64,000 nt of DNA, from the NCBI GenBank assembly GCA_021234155.1, contig JAJEKV010000076.1, positions 171,452-235,451 on the forward strand, written 5' to 3'. This document shows, one piece after another, positions 30,101 through 42,099 of this stretch. The notes beneath the pieces were generated by a model that ran no database searches, was not told the origin of the DNA, and saw only the letters and a list, made by a program, of their open reading frames with translations. The stretch is from Isoetes taiwanensis. Its lineage: Eukaryota > Streptophyta > Lycopodiopsida > Isoetales > Isoetaceae. The position numbers and the translations under genes are program-made. Each line of letters opens with the position of its first letter. Within the stretch, counting starts at the first letter, position 1.

Positions 30101-33100
30101 ATGCAATTCGTAATTATTATATTTAAGAAGTTAGAAGTGACCTGTATGCAACAGGATCATAGGACATACTCACGGGGAGACCCAAAAAACTCAGGGATTA
30201 GACATGCTTCTAAGAGGAGAAGGAGAAGGAGAATAATGATTGAAGCGCTTTACTTAGGGACATCTTTATACCTAGGGATGAATGAACTCACGCATTCAAA
30301 ATTTATGACAAACCTGGCAGATGATTAGTTTAAATTTGTTGGTTGAATTGGTCAATCCAAAAATAAAATTATGCCAGAAAGAAATTGATCAACTTCATGT
30401 CTATGAAGAATAACACTGAACCCAAAACCAGTAAGCAAAAAAGCCATGCCCTAGAGTTGCCCCTAGGACCTAGACTTCCTAAGGCGGGATTAAATCCTGC
30501 CTACAAAGTGTGCATGTAAGGCAAAAGTTTGCCGAACAGATGTGTGATGAGTTGGTATAGGCCTAATAATGTCAAAATAAATGTACATTTGGTCATGGGT
30601 TCAAACCTTGTCAGTGTCATTTATAATTGGAAGTTGGTTACTATGACGTGGTAGCCTCCACTTTGGCTGCCGCAAGGCTATGGGATAAACTAGCTAGTCT
30701 GTACAACATTAGTCTAGTATGGACCTTAAACGAAGTAATGAAAAATCAATGGGACTATGGTAGGTGGCACTAGGATGGTGAGGCTAAAAAGCCATGCCCC
30801 TAGGACCTAGACTTCCTAAGGCGGGATTAAATCCTGCCTACAAAGTGTGCATGTAAGGCAAAAGTTTTGCCCAACGGATGTGTGGTGAACCCTAAAATCG
30901 AAGAACACTAAATCGACAATTCCACTAGCCGTAGCTCCAACTTTGTTCTAGAATTGCCCAAATTCCTGAAAATCACTAGGGATTAGCTTTCTACCGATTT
31001 TGGCCTGCATTAGCTCGATTTTTAGGTTCTGATAGTTCAGATTTTTATTGTCCATGCATCGTTGCGAGTGTTTTTCACAAATCTGGCTCCATTCTGCGCG
31101 AATCTACTAATGAATCGTTCTAAACCGAGCACCCGTTGAAGCAGCAAGAACCGTAATTTTTTTTGTTCGACATTTTTTTGCAACGTGGCTTCGACGTGGC
31201 GATGGCCAAGATCTTGGTCAACCCCCGACCAAAAGCAGGTTGCTTGCCAGTTTCGGAGAAAAAGAATGTCAAAATCTTGAGAAAAGCACAAAACTCTATT
31301 CATATGCATCATTCTACATCTCTGGAAGGGCAATGATTTTCAATTAAGAAGCTAACTGCAAACAGAACAGAAATTGATGCTATGGTGGCGGCGTTCTGCA
31401 AGAAAGCACGTGAAGCTGGCACATACAAACGAGGCAAATGCTATCCACGTCTTACCGAAAAGTCACTAATTCCAAAAAATCTTTTTTGCTAGTAATCATA
31501 TATATCGGAAGAATTATACTATTCTAACATTTTCCATTCTCATTTCTCTATTCACCATATTGTTCACCATATTTACAACCATGTTATAAACAATTTTGGA
31601 AATATTTCCTTTCAATGCAAAATGTGATGGCCGTTTCATGTCTATAATGACACTTTCCTTAAGCCTCAAATAAGAGAGAGAAAATATGCCCCATTATTTT
31701 CTGCTCTTAAATTCTGGTGATTTTTTAAGAATCTCCATGTAGAAAGTTATAATCACTTTACTATGAACAGAGCAGTATCCAAGTGCAGTACTCAAGTCAC
31801 TCCAGCAAACATCTTCATGTTAGTGCAATGAAATCCAGGAATAGAATGTTTGAACAAACACATGGACAACATGATTATCTATGCAGCCAACTAAGACTCA
31901 CGTAGGAGAGCTAATTGCAAATATATATTGATGCTCAAAAGTCACATCCTGCAAAATGCAAAAAGTAACAAGAGTCATGCAAATGAGCTCAATGAAGTGC
32001 CCAACATAATATCATTGACATAAAGAAAGAGGCAAACAAAGTAGATAACATGAACTTAGACTAAGACAGCCTAGTAACTCTGGGAGCATAGATATTTGTC
32101 CAAGGTCTTACATTAAGTATGCAAACTGGCTGCCATTGGCACTGTCTCCTCCTTAGCCATTACAACCAACCTCCATTGAGTAAAGAATTGAAAATATTAG
32201 TGGAGAAACTTCCTATTGCGTATGGTAAAAATTTTAACATGCCCCCATCAATATTCACCTCACTTCAGAATCACAGTCGACAACTTACACTAACTTACAC
32301 TAAGTGACAGTGGAATAATTGCAGCACACAATTTGAGGTTCATAACATTTCGTTAGTAGTGATGCCAATCTAGATAGGCCTATTTCATCGGGGCGCACAA
32401 AATAGAAGCATGTATCAAATCCATCATCTCTCAATGAATGGAGATATAAATGGATGTAAAGAAAGATATGTCTATCACTAAAAGGAAAAATACACAAGAA
32501 AACTTTGATCTAATTCAAGCAGCCCCCTCGAGAGTGAGATGCGGACATACCATGTACTGCAGTTATTATAGCCAAATGTTTATTTCTAAAATAAATCAAA
32601 GCCAGAACACATCAAAATCTTCGCATTTGAAGCACTAAACTTTATCGTCCTAGCAAAATGCACTGGTTGGGCCGATACTTTCTCGATCATTTCCTGTACC
32701 AAGCATCCAAGAGCCACCTTTATGGTAAGGCACAAAAGGGCGCCTTTTAATATATTCTTTTGAAACAAGAGGCTCTACCACCGCAAGCAACCCCTGAATG
32801 TTACCAACATGCCCAACACACTTGAGACACCTTATGCAATCCGTAATTATTATATTTAAGAAGTTAGAAGTGACCTGTATGCAACAGGATCATAGGACAT
32901 ACTCACGGGGAGACCCAAAAAACTCAGGGATTAGACATGCTTCTAAGAGGAGAAGGAGAAGGAGAATAACAGTGAAGCACTTACTTAACCGGGACATCTT
33001 TATACCTAGGGATGAATCAACTACGTACCAAAATTTATGACAAACCTGGCAGATGATTAGTTTAAATTTGTTGGTTGAATTGGTCAATCCAAAAATAAAA

Positions 33101-33810
33101 TTATGCCAGAAAGAAATTGATCAACTTCATGTCTATGAAGAATAACACTGAACCCAAAACCAGTAAGACTTGGGCTACCTAAAGCGGTATACCTACTTGG
33201 TGTCAGTTTTATTTGCTCCGCATGATCCAGACAAAAACGCAACTAATAACCTGCATAAGGTTTCAGTTGTAAGTCACAATTGCAAACCAGAAATGGGCAA
33301 CATAAAACAAATTCCGCCTTGCTTGCTTTCATGCTGAATCCTCTAGGACGCCCATAAACCCTAAAAAATTCCTGACTTTTAATACTGCCTTAAAGTCATT
33401 TGCAGAGCAGCTGCTGATTTGCTGATTCAACCCTAGCTGATCAGGTCGATTCAGACCATTTTTTGTGATTATTTGCCTTATCCAAGCAACTGTGAGCTCT
33501 GCCAGGAGATACCACTGTAACTACGGAGGAAGAAAGAAACCCTTTTCCAAAATCCGGATAAAAGCATGGCCGAAACAAAAGGTTAAAAGGTACAAGAAAT
33601 TTATCGCGGCGGCCTTGAACATTTCTCTTCACTTCACTTCACTTCACTTGGATTTCAACTCAGATAACGAGGGTTTTGCAGGGTTTTCGAGCAAAAGAAG
33701 CCAATAGTGAGAAGCTCAAGTCATTCGGAACTGCATTATGTAAGTCTACAGTACGGTCCTATTCACCTATTCACAGGGATTCTTTCTTCAACAACTAAGG
33801 TTTTCGATAG
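27173..33810. other. Unit B counterpart of 1-6,700
   Basis: Matches unit A in order: the 60-residue frame (27,313-27,495), the GC hairpin (28,563), the EIDAMVAAL fragments, the nested repeat block (29,620-30,890) and 390-bp repeats at 30,052 and 32,787. Mostly clean text with CAG and CTG intact, so it is the best reference for this part. No additional gene seen. Confidence 0.6.
28563..28629. repeat. Inverted repeat, GC-rich hairpin (unit B)
   Basis: Perfect 13-bp arms (ATTTGGCACGTAA / TTACGTGCCAAAT) around about 40 bp of GC-rich sequence. This is the best preserved copy of the hairpin seen in degraded form at 1,396 and near 55,675. Confidence 0.8.
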
Positions 33811-34163
33811 CTTCAGAATCACAGTCGACAACTTACACTAACTTACACTAAGTGACAGTGGAATAATTGCAGCACACAATTTGAGGTTCATAACATTTCG
33901 GTAGTAGTGATGCCAATCTAGATAGGCCTATTTCATCGGGGCGCACAAAATAGAAGCATGTATCAAATCCATCATCTCTCAATGAATGGAGATATAAATA
34001 TGTAGCATAATAACAGGGGGTTTTCTTTGTGTTTTTATACGCTTTTCACTAAGGTTTTCCTATGATTTCGTGATGTATTCAAATGGATGTACTAATGCGT
34101 ACATCTAGAGTGCACCATTTCTGAGCCATTGATTTTAGCCTTTTTTTTTCAATGGTCAACAAC

Positions 34164-34409
34164 CAATGGCTCACAACAAAAGCCCTTTTTTTGTGCGTGT
34201 GGTGCATAATGGGCACATGAAGATTGATTTTAGCCCAACAAACCAATGGCTCACAACAAAAGCCCTTTTTTTGTGCGTGTGGTGCATAATGGGCACATGA
34301 AGGACCATTGATTTTAGCCCAACAACCAATGGCTCACAACAAAAGCCCTTTTTTTGTGTGTGTGGTGCATAATGGGCACATGAAGTGCTTGAAGGGCGCA
34401 TGTAGTGTA
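34164..34409 (+). repeat. 80-83-bp tandem repeat, three units
   Basis: CAATGGCTCACAACAAAAGC through GGTGCATAATGGGCACATGA starts at 34,164, 34,244 and 34,327. Each unit includes a T7 run and a GATTTTAGCCCAACAA linker. The minus strand is open across all three units (34,171-34,440), simply because the period is near a multiple of three in places. Confidence 0.93.
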
Positions 34410-35230
34410 GTTTCCCCTTCGGCAACACATTTCTTATCATAACGTTTGATCCAGAGCTCTGTTTGAGATGATTTTTATTGCGTTGGAAAGCTCTCTCCGA
34501 GATCTTTTTGATAGTGTATGATATGGATATATTTGGTTTAGTTATCTATGCTAAAACAGCAATGTTTCGGCCGGGTTTGGTAGGCTAACACATCCTACCA
34601 GCTGATTAATACAGGATTGTGCTATTGGATATTGTTTTATGGCTCATTCCGAATGAAGCTTGCAAAAAATTACCATGTATTTTTAGATTTTGAGGCAGTT
34701 ATTAAGCAAATTCCAAGGCTTCTAGATCCTTGTGCTAACAAGCAGAAAAGTTTCCCACTTTGGTTTCTCACCACAAGAATCCATGGAGGCCAAAGGCTGC
34801 TGTTAAATTCCAGTTGAAAAATGTTTGTGTATGAGTGTTGCAAACTTTATGACTTTCAGAATAATGGGATCAATCTGCTCTATCTTTATAGTAACTTTTA
34901 CTTATGTTCTATTTGTTTTATTGTGATCAAATTCAAAAGCTACAGGTGATGAAAGCCTCAAATGAATTCTAGTTTTTTTTTTTTGTTTGAATTCTAAAAA
35001 TTTTGTCACAGGGGGCATCCCTAAGGCCTCGAAGGGGCCAAAAAAAAATTTTTATCAACACAAACCATTAACATCCAACATATAAAAATTAAATCCCCCA
35101 ACACATAACAACCAACACATAACAACCATTTACATTAATAACCAACACATAACTACCATTGACATTAATTAACACAACTATTGGGTCCAACACATTTAAA
35201 TTAAAATCCCCCTTAAACCCCCTTTGGTTT

Positions 35231-35445
35231 GGGTGCATATTCACACGGGGGGTGACGTAGGGCAGCGAGAGCCCTCATAATTGTATTTTGCACGTACAAA
35301 ATCAACACCATATAGTATTTCGCTTGAAATCTTATAGTATTTTGCGAATCTTGTTATATAGTATAGCAAATTTTGTACTTGCATACCCCACAAACGAGGA
35401 ACTTTACGTACGGTGTAGATTAAGGAATAAGGGGTGAATATGCCT
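35231..35445. mobile_element. Possible small foldback element
   Basis: GGTGCATATTCAC at 35,232 is mirrored by GTGAATATGCC at 35,434-35,444, ten perfectly paired bases with weaker pairing inside (TGACGTA against TACGTACGGTGTA). About 215 bp, AT-rich, non-coding. Present once in the window, so no empty site to compare. Confidence 0.4.
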
Positions 35446-36614
35446 ATCCAAAGAAAGATATGTCTATCACTAAAAGGAAAAATACACAAGAAAACTTTGA
35501 TCTAATTCAGCAGCCCCTCTGAGAGTGAGATGCCAGACATGCCTGCGGCTGCAGTTATTATAGCCAAATGTTTATTTCTAAAATAAATCAAAGCCAGAAC
35601 ACATCAAAATCTTCGCATTTGAAGCACTAAACTTTATCGTCCTAGCAAAATGCACTGGTTGGGCCGATACTTTCTCGATCATTTCCTGTACCAAGCATCC
35701 AAGAGCCACCTTTATGGTAAGGCACAAAGCCTGGGCGCCTTTTAATATATTCTTTTGAAACAAGAGGCTCTACCCTGCAAGCAACCCTGAATGTTACCAA
35801 CATGCCCAACACACTTGAGACACCTTATGCAATCCGTAATTATTATATTTAAGAAGTTAGAAGTGACCTGTATGCAACAGGATCATAGGACATACTCACG
35901 GGGAGACCCAAAAAACTCAGGGATTAGACATGCTTCTAAGAGGAGAAGGAGAAGGAGAATAACAGTGAAGCACTTACTTAAGGGACATCTTTATACCTAG
36001 GGATGAATGAACTCACGCATCAAAAATTTATGACAAACCCTGACGGATGATTAGTTTAAATTTGTTGGTTGAATTGGTCAATCCAAAAATAAAATTATGC
36101 CAGAAAGAAATTGATCAACTTCATGTCTATGAAGAATAACACTGAACCCAAAACCAGTAAGACTTGGGCTACCTAAAGCGGTATACCTACTTGGTGTCAG
36201 TTTTATTTGCTCCGCATGATCCAGACAAAAGCGCTTAACTAATAACCGCATAAGGTTTGGGTTGTAAGTCACAATTGCAAACCGAAATGGGCAACATAAA
36301 ACAAATTCCGCCTTTGCTTGCTTTCATCTTTGAATCCTCTAGGCGCCCATAAACCCTAAAAATTCTCGACTTTTAATATCGCCTTTAAAGTCATTTTGCA
36401 GAAAGCAAGCCGCCGATTTCTTTGATTCAACCCTAGCTGATCTTGCGTGTCGATTCAGACCATTTTTGTGATTATTTGCCTTATCCAAGCAAACTGTGGA
36501 GCTCTGCCGGGGAGATACCATCAGAATTACGGAGGAGGAAAAAAAAACCCTTTTCCAAAATCCGGATAAAAGCATGGCCGGAAGAAATTTATAGGGCAAA
36601 AGGTTAAAAGGTAC

Positions 36615-36657
36615 AAGAAATTTATCGCGGCGGCGAAGGCCGCCGCGAACATTTCTC
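36615..36657 (+). repeat. GCGGCGGCC palindromic mini-element, complete copy
   Basis: AAGAAATTTATC, GCGGCGGC, GAAG, GCCGCCGC, GAACATTTCTC. The other plus-orientation copies (6,414; 33,595; 60,700) have lost the right arm. Confidence 0.75.
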
Positions 36658-37310
36658 TTCACTTCACTTCACTTCACTTCAACAACTAAGGTTTTCGATA
36701 GCTAAATATGTAATTCGCACCATGTTTATTTGAAATTTTTAATTTCTTATCGCATTTTTCTTATCACCTTGTGAGTTCAAAGTTTTTATTATTCCACCAC
36801 TTCTCATCACCTTGTGCTTATGGGAAGGTGCGAGGTGCTAAACTAAAATTATATATTCTGATGTTGATTTTGTATCAAAAGGGAGACAGACCTAGCATTT
36901 CTAGAGAAAGAGAGGTTCATTTCAAAACGTTAGATATTGGCATCAAAGCTTGACCCTTGAAGCCAAATTATATGACTTAGCGTTGTTATCACGTATAGGC
37001 AACCAAACTATTTCCTCCTCCTTCAATTTCATTCCTTCATCCGCCTTTGCTATCTTATTCATCCTCAAGCCTTTCCAATCCATCCCCTCTGCCTGGCTCG
37101 GACCACTCTGTTGCTCCAAGCTCCTTCAATTATTTGTATTCATCATCTTTAGACTCAACAAAGACAGAATAATCTACCAGATCCTCTAGATATGCGTCTG
37201 AACTTCCCGCTTTACCTCTTTCTTTTATCTTTTCACTTATTGCCTAAAGAATAGGCTGTCTGAAACATGCCTCTTCTCTATTTGCCCGTTGATAGTCACG
37301 TACAGCCTTG

Positions 37311-37315
37311 GCAAC
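37311..37315. other. Deletion junction in unit B
   Basis: CCTTGGCAA of the left side joins CTGTGATTTTTT of the right side. The intervening 1,588 bp (7,287-8,874 in unit A, including the GT14-like fragment) are gone. GCAA is shared by both ends, suggesting microhomology-mediated deletion. Confidence 0.85.
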
Positions 37316-37554
37316 TGTGATTTTTTGTGATTATTTGCCTTATCCAAGCAACTGTGAGCTCTGCCAGGAGATACCACTGTAACTACGGAGGAAGAAAGAA
37401 ACCCTTTTCCAAAATCTGGCCGGAAGAAATTTATAGGGCAAAAGGTAAAAGATAGAGGTTAAATTGGAAAAAGATAGAAGTAGGGTAATTATAAGAAGTC
37501 CAAGGCTATAAGCACCACCAACAAATAAGCAAACAACCGAATCTGCTTCATTTC

Positions 37555-37811
37555 ATGGCAAGCAAGAAGGTTATGGTTTGCTTTTTGTTTTCATTATTAT
37601 TATGTGTCTCCTTAGCACAAGGCCGCGCCACCACGATACTTTCGACCCAAAAATTACTTCAAAAAAATATAGTCAATAACAATAATGGTTTATTCGGTTT
37701 GGAGATTGATGGGGCTTCGGGCTCAACAAACTGGAACAGGGGAAGCAAGTGGATTTCAAAGGTGAATGTTTCCCTTTTGAGTCTTGTGGGGATTTGATGG
37801 AAGAGCCTTGA
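37555..37811 (+). CDS. Small secreted peptide (unit B)
   Basis: Same gene as at 9,107. The signal peptide MASKKVMVCFLFSLLLCVSL is intact and the frame stays open through LLQKNIVNNNN, GLFGLEIDGASGS and TNWNRG. Here the break is different: extra G residues (AGGGGAAG against AGGAAG in unit A) shift the last 22 codons, giving an early stop at about 37,797. The unit A frame would instead end at 37,809-37,811 with the two-cysteine tail. Because A and B break at different places, and both at homopolymer or CAG-type positions, the ancestral gene was intact and either copy may be functional. Confidence 0.6.
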
Positions 37812-39288
37812 GATTAGACGGAAGTGGCCAGGCTATAGAAGGTTTATAGGCTGTTTCATAGGAGGTTTATAGGCTGTTTCATCGGAGGCCACATTATAAT
37901 TATTGTTGATAATGTTGCCATAATAGACTTTCAATACTTCTCATATAGATTATTTTTAATGAAATAATTTTCAAAGTTCACTTTCCCTTATACATTAGAG
38001 AAACTTACAAAATACTCTTAATTATTGACTAAAATATCAAAAAGCTTTTTGCGTTTACAAAATTCTTAAACAAATCCTAATTTAATTTAAAATTTCCCAA
38101 CTTGCCCATTTTTCCTAACAATCTTCTTGCATAACTTGGATAGGTGGAATTACATTTCTAAAGGGTGATATTGAAGCATAATTAAGGGCTAGTTTGAATG
38201 TATATGGATGTTCACGTACACCTTTACAAAAAGAATATCATAGAAGATAAGAACTCGTATATAATTGTAGGGATTGGATGTCTGTAAAGGGTGATATTGA
38301 AGCACAAAAGATAAGCAATTAAGGGCTAGTTTGAATGTATGTGGATGACCACTCACACCTTTTCAAAAGTAATGTCGTAGAAGATGAGAACTCGTAGTAT
38401 CATTATAGGGACAAAATGGATAGAGCCCATGCAAATAACGAAAGAGAATTTCTCCATTTAATTGGTCTAATCCTAGACCCATAAATGGCACATGCTATTT
38501 ATATTCAAACCTGGTATATAGCATGAAATTTAAGATACCATTATCTTAACATATATAAACAAGAAATTTAATGCGTCCTACGGTGCATGTTCGAGTTTTA
38601 GCATGTTCCTACGTGCAAGTTCTTGTCGTGCCCTACATTCTAAAAGAATCTCTTGAGAATACTCTAAATTCATAGATTCTCAAAGATTCTACCAAGGTTC
38701 TCTTAGAGGTTTCGTGAGCATTTCTCTAAATTTTATAAGATTCCCTCTAGATTCCATTAGATTTCCCTAGATTCTCCAAGATTCTATGAAGATCCCCTTG
38801 GATTCCCTTAGATTCCTTTAGATTTTATGAGATTGCCCTAGGTTCCCTTACATTACATGAGATTCAAAGAGATTCTATAAAGATTCCCTTAGATGCTCTA
38901 AGATTTCATCAACATTTTCTTAGATTCCCTTAGATTTTATGAAGATTCCTTTAGATCCCCCAGATTTTAAGAGATTCCCTTAGGCTTGTAAATATTTTTC
39001 TAGATTCTCTTACATTTTATAATATTTTCTTAGATTCTATTAGATTCTTCTGGATTCCTTTACATTGTAGAACTTTTTAGAACATTCTAAGACTTTCTGG
39101 AACATTCTAAGACTTTCAATATATTCTAGAACTTTCTGGAAGTATTTCCCTAGATTTCCTTATATTCCTGTAGATTCTCCTACATTCTAGAACATTCTAA
39201 AACTTATTAGAACAATTTGGAACTTTCTGGAAGAATTTTCTTAGATCCCCCCTAGATTCTCTTATGTTCTAGAACTTTCTAGAGAGCC

Positions 39289-39316
39289 TTCCAGAACATT
39301 CTAGAACTTTCTTGAA
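39289..39316. promoter_or_regulatory. Extended heat-shock element array (unit B)
   Basis: The same six-block TTC/GAA alternation as in unit A, unchanged. Conservation between otherwise noisy units is notable but may only reflect the absence of CHG sites. Confidence 0.6.
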
Positions 39317-39394
39317 CTAGCTAGAACGTTATAGTCTATTTTATCTTAATGGGAAAATTACCCTTAAGTATATTTGAAACATAAATTATTCCTA

Positions 39395-39460
39395 GAGTTA
39401 ATGCTGGTTAGCATGGGGGGCTGAGGGGTCAATGGCCAGGGTTTGAATGCCCACATAACA
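39395..39460 (+). mobile_element. SINE head with deleted A box (unit B)
   Basis: The unit A text AATGCTTGGTCTAGTGGTTAGC is here AATGCTGGTTAGC. About ten bases, including most of the A box, are missing between short TGG repeats, and the B box reads GGTTTGAATGC. This copy should not be transcribable by polymerase III. Confidence 0.6.
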
Positions 39461-39473
39461 TAAAAATTTTAAA

Positions 39474-39589
39474 AGCCTTTTCCTAAGGGATGAGCATTCA
39501 ACTTGGGCCGTAGAATCTTGGACTCGATCACAGCCTTTTCCTAAGGGATGAGCATTCAACTTGGGCCGTAGAATCTTGGACTCGATCAC
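39474..39589 (+). repeat. 58-bp tandem duplication private to unit B
   Basis: AGCCTTTTCCTAAGGGATGA through GGACTCGATCAC is present twice in a row, once at 39,474 and again at 39,532. Unit A has it once (about 11,022). A recent local duplication just after the SINE head. Confidence 0.9.
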
Positions 39590-40719
39590 GGGTTGAGATC
39601 TCACCACGTGACAATAATTAAAGCAATATGAGCCATAGGATCTATTATATATAATTCCCAAAGTCATGTGCACCATAGGATATGTGCCAAGCCACGTGAG
39701 CCGTAAGATCTCAGATCGATGATCAGGATCGGATCAACCTAGACCGTAGGATCGATTACATATAATTCCCAAAGCCATGTGCACCGTAAGATGTGTCCCA
39801 AAGCAACGTGAGCCGTAGGATCCCGGACCGACGATCAGAATCAGATCAACCTGGACGGTAGGATTGCCTACATATAATCTACAAACAAACTCCCAAGCCA
39901 TCTGGGCCATAGAACACGTCCCAAAGCCCGTGAGCCGAGGGATCTCGGATCAACGGCGGATTCGGAAGGACAAACATAAGAACATATATATGTTATGATA
40001 TGATATTGTAGGTTGATTCCTCTAGAACATTATTCTGAAATTCCTATCTAGAATTTTGACACCTCATCCAACTTCGTGCGCAACACTTCTCCATAAAAAA
40101 ATTTGAAACGTATAATAAATTGAGGCAAAGGAACAATCGAAAGCTCCAAAGGCGGAGGGAAAGAATGGATCGATGGAGCAGTCAGCGAGAGGGCTCCATT
40201 TAATTGATCTAATCCTAGACCTATAATTGGTCCATGCCTATTTGTATTCAAATCTGGTATAGTATGTGATTCTAGCATGAAATTTAGGATACTAATATTA
40301 TCTACTCTTATATAATCGATATAAGCCAAGATTCGATTCCCATATTCCTTGGATTCCCGTCCGGGGAAAAAAATAGAGTGCTCGTGTGAAAAAAAAAAAG
40401 GAAAAATAAGAACCGTATCAGGGTGGACATCTGTCGATCGAAGATATTTTTGTTGTGACAAGCGGCGGTCGTGGAGTTCGGATCTCGTCGTTGATCTTAT
40501 ACGCTTCTTATCTACGCCGAAGGACTACGCTCCGTCAAGTGCTCTTCCCGCATGGATTCGTTTGCTCCATTCCGTGCCGAGCTCTCCTTTCACCGCCGCC
40601 ATAACCCAGGTAGTAAAAAAATTTGTGTGTCTGTGATGCATCTCTTTGGCTATGGTTCTTTCTGGCATGGTTCGCCCTTTGGTCAGGTTGATCGCATCCC
40701 CTGTTCTTGGGTCCGATCA

Positions 40720-41125
40720 ATGCCATCAAGCATGGCCGCTTCCAATTCATGCAAATCCGAACAGAGAGGCCTGCTTTGTGCCACCGGAAACTGGGGACTT
40801 CTTGGGTGTTCTATTATCAGGCCTCTTCTTTCTAAAGGCTACCATGTCTGCTGCACAATTAGCATCACACCAGGTTAGATTTGTTAATGTGGAAAAAGAA
40901 ATTTCCCTTTTTTCTGCCATCTAAAATGGCTATCTCATTTCTAAATTTTGCAAAACCCGGAGCATGCAAGTTTGATTAATGTAATCTTGCTGTGCAGAGG
41001 TGAGGCATGAGCTTGTGCATGCTTATTTGCTTAGCTACAACAGCCTTTCTAAGGCCATTAATGGCTGTGAAGGAGTCTTCCATGTTCCTGCTCCACATGA
41101 AATAATTGGCACTAGAGATTATCCA
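40720..41125 (+). pseudogene. Cinnamoyl-CoA-reductase-like fragment, two exons intact (unit B)
   Basis: Exon 1 (40,720-40,873) reads from ATG through LLCATGNWGLLGCS to IIRPLLSKGYHV, matching the family's TGAxGFxGSWLV..LL..GY.V opening, and ends CAG/GT. Exon 2 (40,998-41,125) follows TGCAG and encodes ELVHAYLLSYNSLSKAINGC then EGVFHVPAP, matching the DLLDYxSLxxAIxGCDGVFHVASP region. It ends CCA/GTAAGT. The one spare base of exon 1 plus two of exon 2 complete a codon, so the spliced frame is open throughout. About 15 residues usually found between the two blocks are missing. No third exon (EPAV.GT.NVL) or YxxxK was found in the next 2 kb. It is a captured or truncated SDR108E-type gene, with the splice sites kept. 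Confidence 0.75.
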
Positions 41126-41652
41126 GTAAGTTTGGTAAAGTTTCCTCTTGTTTTTTGTTGCAAAACTAAAGGTTACGGGCGGTTTAAAGGGAAAATGCTT
41201 AATCTCCTTTATTCTTCATGTTTAATCGATGAGCCGTCGGTTGTTACTTTATTTTTCCGTTTAATCCTGTTGCAAGGACGTCTCTGATCTTTGAATCATA
41301 CACAGTTTTCCCTTTGTTCCAGCAGAGGTTTTGCCTTTTCCAATTTCGTGCGATGATGTTGACATGGGTTTGGAGCTGCTGAAAATAAGCCAGGCAATGG
41401 ATAGGACATTTTCCAGATTTTCGGAAATAGGCTGGTTGGTTGTGCTGGAATAATAGCCACAGGTAGGCTTTATGTCGTTTGTTTTTTTGCCGGAGTTGAG
41501 CTCTGTATAAATCGGGAGACTTCATGCCAGTTTAGGGAAAGTAAAGCCAAAGGACACCAAGGTAGCTATTTGCATTATACTTCATATTGTCTTTTTTTTG
41601 TACAGATTTGACATTAAAGTCCGGTCAATATTTTTATTGTTTCTTGAAGGGC

Positions 41653-42090
41653 AGGGAGCAAGCAGCCTTAAAACAGAAATCTACTACAAAACAAGGAGTT
41701 CAAGTTGATCCAAGTGCATTAAGTGTTGTTAGAGTTCCTACTTCCACTCGGGGTGACAGAAGATCTGGTTTTGAAAGCTCAGTGATGGAGATGAACAGCA
41801 AGGCGTCTCACCATAGTCTCACCATAGCACACGCCCATTTGTCCCATTGTTGGGCCCTGAATCACAAATATTGTCACATTCCACGCATGAAGCAAACTTT
41901 GATAAAAGCCCAAAGTAAGGAAGATGTCAGAAGTTCTTGTTTGATTCTTTCTATCCTAGAGGTTAAATTTACACGAGTCTCTTCTGCAGGGCTGCGGAAG
42001 GGAACTTGTTGGCTTCAGGAAATAGAAATGTGGAGCCTGAAGTCCTTAGTGAAGCTTCTTCCCATACAAGTCCAACAAATGCAGTGATTT
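41653..42090 (+). pseudogene. Exon-like fragments of an unidentified gene (unit B)
   Basis: Following GAAGGGCAG at 41,647-41,655, the frame reads KSTTKQGVQVDPSALSVVRV, PTSTRGDRRSGFESSVMEMN and SK. A second block after CTGCAGGGCTGC gives GNLLASGNRNVEPEVLSEAS and SHTSPTNAV in another frame. Composition (polar, serine-rich, no chance-like stops) and acceptor-like CAGs suggest two true exons 250 bp apart. Lying 530 bp downstream of the CCR-like exons, in the same orientation and with unrelated sequence, they suggest that pieces of different genes were brought together. I cannot name the gene. Confidence 0.45.
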
Positions 42091-42099
42091 TATAGCTTG

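Larger units (their letters stand above)
33998..35452. mobile_element. 1.45-kb insertion inside the unit B duplication
   Basis: The sequence GGAGATATAAATGGATGTAAAG seen elsewhere is here split after GGAGATATAAAT, and about 1,450 bp not found anywhere else in the window follows before AAAGAAAGATATG. It contains a triple 80-bp tandem repeat (34,164-34,409), AT-rich DNA, a CAACACATAACAACCA micro-repeat near 35,100, and a small inverted-repeat element at its right end. No open frame longer than 90 codons and no transposase. GGATGT is missing at the junction, so it may not be a simple transposition. Confidence 0.75.
32263..36702 (+). repeat. Unit B private tandem duplication of about 1.55 kb
   Basis: CTTCAGAATCACAGTCGACA begins at 32,263 and again at 33,812, directly after TTTTCGATAGC. 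The second pass runs to TTTTCGATAGC at 36,702 and includes a second copy of the 390-bp repeat. It carries a 1.45-kb insertion and a deletion of about 130 bp near 36,680. Units A and C have a single pass. The junction has no long homology. Confidence 0.9.

Noticed and set aside
34171-34440. Minus-strand frame with three repeated HYAPHTQKKG segments
   Set aside because: It is explained by the 80-bp tandem DNA repeat and is found only in the unit B insertion.
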